NCBI GenBank assembly: GCA_013003285.1
Contig: JABDJY010000063.1
Location: 1 to 5,070 of the forward strand
DNA from: Alphaproteobacteria bacterium
GTDB lineage: Bacteria > Pseudomonadota > Alphaproteobacteria > UBA6615
Direction of reading: 5' to 3'
DNA length: 5,070 nucleotides
A program made the position numbers and the translations under genes. How positions within the stretch are numbered: position 1 is the first letter of the stretch; the number at the start of each line of letters is the position of its first letter. This document shows, one piece after another, positions 1 through 4,842 of this stretch. A model generated the notes under the pieces. That model saw only the letters and a list, made by a program, of their open reading frames with translations, ran no database searches and was not told the DNA's origin.

Positions 1-90
1 ACCCCAACCCTCCCCCGCAAGGGGGGAGGGGGAAGTATATCCGCGCCACCAACACATCCCCTCCCCCCCAGCGAGGGGGAGGGTTAGGGA
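1..90. repeat. GC-rich extragenic palindromic repeat (double hairpin)
   Basis: Two hairpins sit side by side. In the first, CCCTCCCCC (8-16) pairs perfectly with GGGGGAGGG (22-30). In the second, the same arms occur at 59-67 and 75-83. The outer arms also match each other: AACCCTCCCCC at 6-16 is the exact reverse complement of 75-85, so one large stem enclosing both hairpins is possible. Such C-rich/G-rich palindromes are common dispersed intergenic elements in alphaproteobacterial genomes (general knowledge; I cannot name the family). It lies 35 bases past the stop of the leftward crotonase gene and could protect or terminate that transcript. No T-run follows in the leftward direction inside the window, so an intrinsic terminator is not shown. 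Confidence 0.75.
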
Positions 91-124
91 GGGGGGCGTA
101 AATAACCCCGGTGGTTTACTTGGA

Positions 125-922
125 TCACCGCCCCTTAAATGCCGCGCTTCTTTTCTCGGCGAAAGCGTTGGTGCCTTCGACCAGATCCTCGCTGTCGCCG
201 AGATCGCGGAACGAGGCGCTTTCGAAGCGCAGTCCCTCGGGGACCGGCCGGCCCAGCGCGTGCAAGATGGTCTCCTTACCCTGGCGGTGGGCCAGCGGCG
301 AGCGGGTCGCCAGATCGTGCGCCAGGGAGAGGGTTTCGTCGAGCAGCTTGTCCTGCTCGACAATGCGGTTCACCAGCCCCACCCGATAGGCCCAGTCGGC
401 ATCGTAGCGGTCGCCGGTCAGGAACATCTCCATGGCGTGGGTGAGGCCGACGATATGGGGCAGGCGCACCAGCGCGCCGTCGCAGGCGTGGAAGCCCCAT
501 TTGACGTCCTGCAGGGCGAACACCGCGTTGGGCGCGCACAGGCGCATGTCGCAGGCCAGCGCGATCTCGAAGCCGCCGGACATGGCATAGCCGTTGATGG
601 CGCCCAGGATCGGTTTGTGGATGTCGAGATTGCGGGTGATGCCGCCCAGCCCATAGCCGTTGGTATAGGTGCGGCGGAATTCGTCGGGCGGTGTGGTGGC
701 AAACGCAATGGTGTAGCTTTTCAAGTCGGCGCCGGCGCAAAAGGCGGCATCGCCGGCGCCGGTGAGCACGGCGATGCGGGCCTCGTCATCTTCGTCGAAG
801 GCCTTGAACGCCGCGACCAGTTCATCGTTGGCGGTGAAGTCCAGCGAGTTCATCTTGGCCGGCCGGTTGATGGTGATCAGCCGCACCGCGCCGTCGGCCT
901 GGTAGAGAATATCGTCGCTCAT
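125..922 (-). CDS. Enoyl-CoA hydratase/isomerase (crotonase) family protein
   Basis: This is a 265-residue, full-length cytoplasmic crotonase-fold protein acting on an acyl-CoA thioester. The first oxyanion-hole segment is FCAGADL (61-67) and the second is SGG (115-117) within GYAMSGGFEIALACD. Glu119 sits at the first catalytic Glu of enoyl-CoA hydratase. The second catalytic Glu (rat ECH Glu164, in a QPEI context) aligns with Asp139 in FALQDVKWG. The following GxxPGxGGTQRL segment is changed to GFHACDGALVRL. These changes make plain 2-enoyl-CoA hydration uncertain; a carnitinyl-CoA dehydratase-like, isomerase or other crotonase reaction is possible. The C-terminal EDLVEGTNAFAEKR (245-258) is typical of the family. 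The ATG start is supported by AAGGAT seven bases upstream on the coding strand. The gene is divergent from infA with no functional partner in the window, so the substrate cannot be deduced. Family assignment is secure; exact activity is not. Confidence 0.95.
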   Translation of the reverse strand: MSDDILYQADGAVRLITINRPAKMNSLDFTANDELVAAFKAFDEDDEARIAVLTGAGDAAFCAGADLKSYTIAFATTPPDEFRRTYTNGYGLGGITRNLDIHKPILGAINGYAMSGGFEIALACDMRLCAPNAVFALQDVKWGFHACDGALVRLPHIVGLTHAMEMFLTGDRYDADWAYRVGLVNRIVEQDKLLDETLSLAHDLATRSPLAHRQGKETILHALGRPVPEGLRFESASFRDLGDSEDLVEGTNAFAEKRSAAFKGR

Positions 923-952
923 GGGGCCTATCCTTGCATTTATTATCTAAAC

Positions 953-1026
953 TTTGCCGGTAAAGGCCCTGTTTTCGGCGCTTTTCGCAAGTCTCAAGTG
1001 GCCACGGGGTTGAGTTTACCGGGAAA
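953..1026. promoter_or_regulatory. Paired TTTnCCGGnAAA palindromes in divergent intergenic region (candidate operators)
   Basis: The 163-bp gap between the divergent crotonase gene and infA must hold both promoters. It contains two copies of an interrupted palindrome, TTT-n-CCGG-n-AAA, at 953-964 and 1015-1026, exactly 62 bp apart. That is close to six helical turns, so a bound protein would face the same side at both. The first copy extends to CTTTnCCGGnAAAG (952-965). No clean -35/-10 pair for either gene could be picked out. The operator role is inference; a one-mismatch match occurs within the rng coding sequence near 2283-2294, so chance cannot be excluded. Confidence 0.3.
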
Positions 1027-1050
1027 ATACGTTCCAACTGCGCTCCCCAA

Positions 1051-1066
1051 GCCGCGCTCACGCGGC
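1051..1066 (+). promoter_or_regulatory. Small hairpin in the infA leader
   Basis: GCCGCG (1051-1056) and CGCGGC (1061-1066) form a perfect 6-bp stem with a CTCA tetraloop, 19 bases before the infA ATG. No T-run follows, so it is not an intrinsic terminator. It may lie in the infA 5' untranslated region. In GC-rich DNA such a hairpin can arise by chance. Confidence 0.3.
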
Positions 1067-1085
1067 AACAACGCACGGATACAGT

Positions 1086-1304
1086 ATGGCGAAAGAGGAC
1101 CTACTCGAATTTTCCGGCACCGTGACCGAGGTGCTGCCCAACGCGATGTTTCGCGTAAAGCTCGATAACGACCATGAAGTGCTGGCCCACACGGCCGGAA
1201 AAATGAGAAAGCACCGCATCCGCGTACTCGCGGGCGACAAGGTCAATGTCGAGATGACGCCCTATGATTTAACCAAGGGCCGCATCACATTCCGCTTCAA
1301 GTAA
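1086..1304 (+). CDS. infA: Translation initiation factor IF-1
   Basis: This 72-residue protein has the exact usual length of bacterial IF-1. It is a single OB-fold that binds the ribosomal A site on the 30S subunit and works with IF-2 and IF-3 during initiation. Hallmarks visible are the MAKED start, GTVTEVLPNAMFRV, the HTAGKMRKHRIRVL segment and the TPYDLTKGRITFR ending, all close to the E. coli protein. The start is ATG with only a weak GGA (1077-1079) six bases upstream. It heads the rightward cluster infA-maf-rng-yacG, an order I know from other alphaproteobacteria. A 91-base gap containing two hairpins separates it from maf, so it could be transcribed alone or with the downstream genes. 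Nothing is missing or unusual. Confidence 0.98.
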   Translation: MAKEDLLEFSGTVTEVLPNAMFRVKLDNDHEVLAHTAGKMRKHRIRVLAGDKVNVEMTPYDLTKGRITFRFK

Positions 1305-1339
1305 GGCCGCGCCGCCGTGCGCTGCCGCCCTTTATTGCT

Positions 1340-1383
1340 GCCGATCTACGGTCGGCTTGGCACGCCGCCGACCTCTGGTCGGC
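1340..1383 (+). promoter_or_regulatory. Two tandem near-identical hairpins upstream of maf
   Basis: GCCGATC-TAC-GGTCGGC (1340-1356) and GCCGACC-TCT-GGTCGGC (1367-1383) are 17-nt hairpins with 7-bp stems and 3-nt loops. The first has one T-G wobble; the second is perfect. They repeat with a 27-base period. Arms of the two copies can also cross-pair, so alternative structures are possible. The second ends one base before the maf Shine-Dalgarno AGGAAA (1385-1390). There is no T-run, so neither is a classic terminator. A role in maf translation or in mRNA processing is inference. Confidence 0.45.
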
Positions 1384-1395
1384 CAGGAAAATGAC

Positions 1396-1974
1396 GTGGC
1401 GCACCGGCTGATCCTGGCGTCGGCCTCGCCGCGCCGGCTTGAATTGCTGGCGCAAGTGGGCATCACGCCCGACCAAATCGACCCCGCTGATATCGACGAG
1501 AGCGCCGCCAAGGACGAAGAGCCGGGCCCGTTGGCGCGCCGTCTGGCCGAGGCCAAGGCCGCCAGCGTCGCCGCGCGCCATGGCGACGCCTTCGTGCTGG
1601 GCGCCGATACAGTGGTCGGGGTCGGCCGGCGCATCATCGGTAAGCCCGCCGACGTGGATGAGGCCCGGCGCTTTCTGAAACTGCTGTCGGGCCGCCGTCA
1701 CCGGGTTTATGGCGGCATTTGCGCGATCGCCCCCGATGGCGGCAAGGCGCAGCGGCTGATCAACACCATGGTCCGTTTCAAGCGCCTGACCGATGGCGAA
1801 ATCGATACCTATCTGGCCACCGGCGAATGGGACGGCAAGGCCGGCGGCTACGGCATTCAGGGCCATGCCGCGGCCTTCGTGCCGGCGATCAACGGCTCCT
1901 ACACCAATGTGGTCGGCCTCGACGTGGCCGCCGCGACCGCCATGTTGACTGGCCTGGGATATAGATCGGCGTGA
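1396..1974 (+). CDS. maf: Maf family nucleoside triphosphate pyrophosphatase (YhdE-type)
   Basis: Maf proteins hydrolyse non-canonical or excess NTPs to the monophosphate plus pyrophosphate; YhdE-type members prefer dTTP/UTP. I choose GTG at 1396 (192 residues) because AGGAAA lies five bases upstream and the protein then begins directly with the family's RLILASASPRR. A TTG at 1357 would add 13 residues but lies in the hairpin region. The nucleotide-binding SASPRR is at 9-14 and GADTVV, with the likely catalytic Asp71, at 69-74. GKP is at 82-84 and SGRRHRV at 98-104. The C-terminal EIDTYLATGEWDGKAGGYG, IQG and GSYTNVVGL blocks match the YhdE rather than the YceF branch. Small departures are VYGG for the usual VYTG and VGLD for VGLP. 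Its stop overlaps the rng start by four bases (GTGA), indicating translational coupling. Confidence 0.95.
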   Translation: MAHRLILASASPRRLELLAQVGITPDQIDPADIDESAAKDEEPGPLARRLAEAKAASVAARHGDAFVLGADTVVGVGRRIIGKPADVDEARRFLKLLSGRRHRVYGGICAIAPDGGKAQRLINTMVRFKRLTDGEIDTYLATGEWDGKAGGYGIQGHAAAFVPAINGSYTNVVGLDVAAATAMLTGLGYRSA

Positions 1975-3176
1975 GCGACGCGACCCTGCTCATCGAACGT
2001 TTCCCCGGCGAGACCCGCGCCGCGCTGCTCTATGGCAAGCAGGTCTGGCAGGTCGACCATTTCCGCGATAGCGATCCCGCCGTTCTCGGCGGCGTCTATC
2101 TCGGCCGGGTGCGACGCCTCGACCCGGCGATGAACGCCGCCTTTGTCGATATCGGCCAAGCCGCCGACGGGTTTTTACGGGCGCGCGATGCGGTGATCTC
2201 CGAGACGGCGGGTCGGCGCGCACGCATCGGCGATTTGGTCCATGAAGGTCAGGCGATTACGGTACGCGTCGCCGCCGAGGGCTTCGCCGGTAAAGGGCCG
2301 CGTTTGGCGCGGTTGCCGGACGACGAAGCCGACAGCGCCGGACAACAGGCCCCGGCCTGCCTACAGCCGCCGCCCGACCCGGTCGACCGTATTCTGGCGG
2401 CGTGCATCGGCGAGGTGTCTCATATTATTTGCGGTGACGGCCTGATCGAAACCGCCGCCGAGCGTTGGCTCGAAGACGCCGACCTGGATCACGACGTGGT
2501 GCTGGAGCGTGAAACCGGGTCCCTGTTCGAATCTTACGCGGTGGAAGACGCCATCGCCACGGCGCTGGCCCCGCGGGTCGCAGTCGGCAAGGGGGCCGAG
2601 CTGGTGTTCGACCTGACCGAGACATTGTGCGCCATCGATGTGAATTCCGCCCGCCATGAGGGCAAGGCCGGCCGCGGGCCGCGCGACGTGAACCTGGCCG
2701 TGGTGCCGGAAATCGCCCGCCAGTTGCGCCTGCGCGCCATCGGCGGGGCCATCGTCATCGATGCGTTGAAGATGGCGCGCGGCGACGACAAGAAGCAGGT
2801 GCTGACCACGCTGCGCCGGCACCTGAAAGACGACCCGGCGACGTGCCATGTGCTGGGCATTTCCAATCTGGGCCTGATCGAGATGACCCGCACCCGCCTC
2901 GGCCCGTCGCTGGCCGAGCGTATGCTGGCGCCGGCCGCCGCGCCGCAGCTGCGCGCCGACGCCGCGGCCTATGGCGCGATCCGCGCCCTGGCGGTGGACG
3001 GTCAACGCCGGCCGGCCGGCCTCTATGTGCTACGCGCCGCGCCCGAATTGGTGGAAATTCTATCCGGCACGCTCAACGACGCGTTTACCGAAGGCGCCCT
3101 GCGGGTGGGTCAGGTGTCGCTCGAAGCTCAACCCGGCTGGCCGCGGGATAAATGGGAAGTCGCGCCCCAGAAATAG
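1971..3176 (+). CDS. rng: Compact ribonuclease E/G family protein
   Basis: This 401-residue protein belongs to the single-strand-specific RNase E/G endonucleases that process rRNA precursors and turn over mRNA. An S1-like RNA-binding segment spans about residues 36-105 (GGVYLGRVRRLDPAMNAAFVDIG, then GFLR). The catalytic region keeps both magnesium ligands: Asp223 in AIDVNSAR and Asp264 in GGAIVID, matching E. coli RNase E Asp303 and Asp346. EIARQLRLR (247-255) and SNLGLIEMTRTRLGPSL (298-314) are also conserved. It is shorter than E. coli RNase G (about 490 residues) and lacks the CPxCxG zinc-link. The 5'-sensor part is shrunken, with GLIETAA where E. coli has GLIVRTAG, so the phosphate-sensing Arg appears lost. 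The GTG start overlaps the maf stop, as expected for one operon, and yacG follows 100 bases later. Short RNase E/G proteins beside maf are known in alphaproteobacteria; a separate long RNase E may exist elsewhere. Confidence 0.9.
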   Translation: MSDATLLIERFPGETRAALLYGKQVWQVDHFRDSDPAVLGGVYLGRVRRLDPAMNAAFVDIGQAADGFLRARDAVISETAGRRARIGDLVHEGQAITVRVAAEGFAGKGPRLARLPDDEADSAGQQAPACLQPPPDPVDRILAACIGEVSHIICGDGLIETAAERWLEDADLDHDVVLERETGSLFESYAVEDAIATALAPRVAVGKGAELVFDLTETLCAIDVNSARHEGKAGRGPRDVNLAVVPEIARQLRLRAIGGAIVIDALKMARGDDKKQVLTTLRRHLKDDPATCHVLGISNLGLIEMTRTRLGPSLAERMLAPAAAPQLRADAAAYGAIRALAVDGQRRPAGLYVLRAAPELVEILSGTLNDAFTEGALRVGQVSLEAQPGWPRDKWEVAPQK

Positions 3177-3276
3177 CGACCATAATAGCCGCCGGGACAG
3201 CCGGGGCGTTTCAAATACCAGAATCATGATATTATGGGCGCGAAACCCAGTGGCGAGCGGCGGCGGAGAAGCGGTG

Positions 3277-3456
3277 ATGGCCAAGTGTCCCAATTGCAGT
3301 AAAGCGGCGGTAAAGCGCCACCGGCCGTTTTGTTCCGAGCGCTGCGCCAACGCCGATCTGGCCCGCTGGCTCGACGGCCGCTACCGCATTCCCACCGACG
3401 AAGCGCCGATGGTCTATGAAGGCAATCCCGACGCCGCACGCGAGGAGGAGGGTTAG
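3277..3456 (+). CDS. yacG: DNA gyrase inhibitor YacG (four-Cys zinc protein)
   Basis: This 59-residue protein has the YacG zinc-finger arrangement C4-x2-C7, C19-x3-C23 (KCPNC and FCSERC). The conserved ANADLARWLDGRYRIP segment follows, then an acidic tail. E. coli YacG binds GyrB and inhibits DNA gyrase. The ATG at 3277 is preceded by GGAGAA (3265-3270) with six bases of spacing; a GTG one codon earlier is an alternative. Length is normal for the family (about 60-70). It lies 100 bases after rng. An AT-rich patch in that gap (about 3210-3235, ending in TATTAT) could carry a separate promoter, but no good -35 is visible. The position after rng and just before tRNA-Phe fits the conserved alphaproteobacterial order. 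Confidence 0.95.
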   Translation: MAKCPNCSKAAVKRHRPFCSERCANADLARWLDGRYRIPTDEAPMVYEGNPDAAREEEG

Positions 3457-3480
3457 CGAACTGGCCCGAAAACTGGCCTC

Positions 3481-3509
3481 TGGACAGGGCAGGGGATATT
3501 TCCTATACC
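3481..3509 (+). promoter_or_regulatory. Likely sigma-70-type promoter of tRNA-Phe
   Basis: TGGACA (3481-3486, five of six to TTGACA) is separated by exactly 17 bases from TATACC (3504-3509, four of six to TATAAT). Transcription would start near 3516, about 36 bases before the mature tRNA 5' end, leaving a short leader for RNase P to remove. It lies in the 95-base gap after yacG, which has no other obvious content. Confidence 0.5.
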
Positions 3510-3551
3510 CGCGCGTCGCCGGTCGCCAAACGCAGGCACGGCGCATCGTGG

Positions 3552-3627
<76 letters not shown>

Positions 3628-3659
3628 TAAATTCAATGACTTAGAAGATCCTCTAAAAT

Positions 3660-3680
3660 ATTTGGCACCGATTTGGCACC
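3660..3680. repeat. Tandem 10-bp repeat ATTTGGCACC next to the tRNA 3' end
   Basis: ATTTGGCACC occurs at 3660-3669 and again at 3671-3680, separated by one G, giving an 11-bp period of about one helical turn. Its core GGCACC also forms the tRNA 3' end (3621-3626). Short helically phased repeats beside a tRNA attachment site suggest arm-type binding sites for a tyrosine recombinase, but no integrase gene is present in the window. The assignment is inference. Confidence 0.45.
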
Positions 3681-3885
3681 TCTAAATCGTCGCCCCATTC
3701 CTCAAGTCAACCCAAAAGGAAAAGCACGCCTTGGTCTGCCTAGGAAATGGTGGTTCGGTTTGAATGTAGGACTTGGCTCATTCTTACCCTTCGAGCAGGA
3801 GGAATGGATGAGTTGGAATGATACCAACTTTGTAGTGAAACATGCCTCGCTCGCGCAGGGCGATCCTTACATCTGGCGCCCGTGA
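3673..3885 (+). CDS. Unidentified short ORF, possibly a C-terminal gene fragment
   Basis: I do not recognise this protein. The frame is open from 3640, just after the tRNA, to a TGA at 3883-3885. The first usable start is a TTG at 3673 (70 residues) inside the tandem repeat, with no Shine-Dalgarno. An internal ATG at 3808 has AGGAGG (3797-3802) five bases upstream and would give only 25 residues, though GAG GAA codons explain that motif equally well. The sequence is rich in aromatic residues (RKWWFGL, EEWMSWND, YIWRP) and looks like a folded protein rather than noise. No membrane segment, Cys cluster or catalytic motif is evident. Base composition is lower in GC than the cluster to the left. 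It ends two bases before the homology of the convergent transfer-ATPase fragment begins, which suggests two gene remnants joined end to end. Confidence 0.35.
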   Translation: MAPLNRRPIPQVNPKGKARLGLPRKWWFGLNVGLGSFLPFEQEEWMSWNDTNFVVKHASLAQGDPYIWRP

Positions 3886-4367
3886 ACTGTGATAGCACTA
3901 AATGGCCTCGATGGCGCACCGTCGATCATCAGCTTTAGATAGATGTGATAATTGGGCAGGCCGACGAGGTCCTCGGTCGAAAAGGTCGGCAGGAACTCGC
4001 GAGCGATAATCGGCGCATCGTTTCCACCGAGACGAAATGAAATCAGAGTCCCAGCGTTTCCGATGACGGCGTCGCGCACCTCTGGTTGCAGCTGGGTCAG
4101 GTACTGGTGCGCCATGGTCAGGCCGACATTGTACTTGCGCAACTCGGACAGCATGTTGGCGATGCTGAGCGTGGTGAAGTTCTGGAATTCGTCCAGGTAG
4201 ACCCAGTGATTTCGGCGGGCGGCGGGAACGAGATCGGCGCGGCTGAAGCCGGCGAGCCCTAGGGTCGTAACCAGGAGTGCGCCCAGCATCGCAGCGCTGT
4301 CCTCACCGAGCCTTCCCTTGGCGAGGTTATTGGCGCCGATCCGTCGGTGTCTCCAAAACAACAACAT
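3867..4367 (-). pseudogene. Truncated conjugative-transfer ATPase fragment (TraG/VirD4/HerA-like)
   Basis: The 166-residue frame carries the C-terminal half of a P-loop DNA-translocation ATPase of the type IV coupling-protein/HerA kind. The Walker B motif is clear (HWVYLDEFQNF, with Asp59-Glu60). AHQYLTQL (86-93) follows, then NAGTLISFRLG with Arg112, LPNYHIYLKLMIDG and APSRPFSAIT. Family-like sequence runs only from about residue 14 (NLAKGRLGED) to 160, that is 3888-4328. The first 13 residues (MLLFWRHRRIGAN) and last six (VHGRQM) look like out-of-context readthrough. The Walker A domain is absent, so it cannot act as an ATPase, and full-length relatives are several times longer. Such proteins normally pump DNA at the membrane during conjugation. 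I infer a remnant of an integrative element at tRNA-Phe, truncated at both ends. An intact reading frame suggests fairly recent decay. Confidence 0.75.
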
Positions 4368-4509
4368 GAACGAACATCAAAATGACAATGAGCTCTTTTT
4401 GGCGGTCTTTCCGTCGGTGCGCGGCTTCGGCTTCGCCCTGTTCCATGGCGCCTGGGTTCGCCCAAGCGATCCCGATAGCGCTAGTACCGATGCTTCGAGC
4501 GAGTGGTGA
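4366..4509 (+). pseudogene. Possible N-terminal gene fragment (RuvC/RNase H-fold-like start)
   Basis: A 47-residue frame begins at ATG 4366, and its start overlaps the divergent frame at 4367. The segment LFLAVFPSVRGFGFALF (residues 9-25) resembles the first beta-hairpin of RuvC-like nucleases (a G-x-D-P...G-A pattern), but the catalytic Asp position is not Asp here. After residue 27 the sequence (VRPSDPDSASTDASSEW) loses any family look and stops, suggesting truncation or frameshift. No Shine-Dalgarno is visible. Its position beside the transfer-ATPase fragment fits an element remnant. The RuvC-like resemblance is from memory of fold patterns and is weak; it may be a non-coding shadow. Confidence 0.25.
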
Positions 4510-4551
4510 CGACTTAGACGAACACGAAGTGCACCATTTGGGTGACCTTGC

Positions 4552-4599
4552 ACCACCGCTCCCTTGATCCCGGTCAAGACTCGGATCGGGGCCGGTGGT
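4552..4599. other. 48-nt imperfect inverted repeat / stem-loop
   Basis: Three nested arm pairs line up. ACCACCG (4552-4558) pairs with CGGTGGT (4593-4599), CCC (4561-4563) with GGG (4589-4591), and GATCC (4566-4570) with GGATC (4583-4587). That gives 15 bp with small internal loops around a 12-base loop. It sits 12 bases past the stop of the leftward 76-aa gene and may stabilise its 3' end or mark termination. No T-run follows on that strand, so it is not a canonical intrinsic terminator. Confidence 0.45.
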
Positions 4600-4611
4600 A
4601 GGGGCGCAGTG

Positions 4612-4842
4612 CTATAGAAGCGCCCGAAGTTCCGCATAGTACGCCTCGCACCGCTCGACCGATAACCTGTCGTTCCGTTCACACGCCGTAATTTCGTTCA
4701 GCACGTCCGGCATCGCTGCGTCGGTGCCGTACCGCTGGACCAAGGTCCGGCGCTTATACCGGCCCACACGGCGGCAGCGATCGCAGCACACGGTGATGGC
4801 GTCGGTGGGATACGTGGCGGGTGAGAGCGAGCCGGTGGACAT
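4612..4842 (-). CDS. Hypothetical 76-aa protein with a CxxC motif, possible small zinc-binding protein
   Basis: I cannot assign a family name. The 76 residues begin MSTGSLSPATYPTDAI, followed by TVCCDRCRRVGRYKRRTLVQRYG. This gives Cys20-x2-Cys23 in a zinc-knuckle-like context, a basic stretch (24-37), then a helix-like acidic part with Cys54 (ITACE) and Cys65 (VERCEAYYAEL). C-x2-C followed by two further Cys could bind one zinc. Small proteins of this look are frequent in prophage and mobile-element regions of alphaproteobacteria, in keeping with the element remnants to the left. The ATG has no evident Shine-Dalgarno (the preceding bases read CTCTGCCACC), so expression is uncertain. It ends in TAG next to the 4552-4599 hairpin. 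No signal peptide or membrane segment is present. Confidence 0.6.
   Translation of the reverse strand: MSTGSLSPATYPTDAITVCCDRCRRVGRYKRRTLVQRYGTDAAMPDVLNEITACERNDRLSVERCEAYYAELRALL

Noticed and set aside
1..90. CRISPR-like or tandem repeat array
   Set aside because: Only two inverted-repeat units with related arms and no spacers; it is an extragenic palindrome.
1010..1038. TTGAGT as a -35 for infA
   Set aside because: No acceptable -10 lies 16-18 bases downstream (TCCAAC at the 17-base position).
260..1168. 302-codon rightward ORF
   Set aside because: It is antisense to the clear crotonase gene and runs through the divergent promoter region into infA. It is a long shadow frame due to high GC.
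1297..1866. 189-codon leftward ORF opposite maf
   Set aside because: Antisense shadow of Maf, whose family motifs are all intact in the rightward frame.
2361..3005. 214-codon leftward ORF opposite rng
   Set aside because: High-GC antisense shadow of a gene with conserved catalytic motifs; its sequence is repetitive Gly/Ala/Arg/His without domain features.
3641..3656. Possible terminator hairpin after tRNA-Phe (TTAGA...TCTAA)
   Set aside because: Only a 5-bp AT-rich stem with no T-run; too weak to call.
4382..4567. 61-codon rightward ORF ending DEHEVHHLGDLAPPLP
   Set aside because: It overlaps the possible RuvC-like fragment in another frame and has a low-complexity start. I found no motif that supports it, though a frameshifted reading of a remnant is conceivable.
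4377..4682. 101-codon leftward ORF overlapping the 76-aa gene
   Set aside because: It overlaps the Cys-containing ORF in another frame, crosses the hairpin and the other fragment, and shows no family features.
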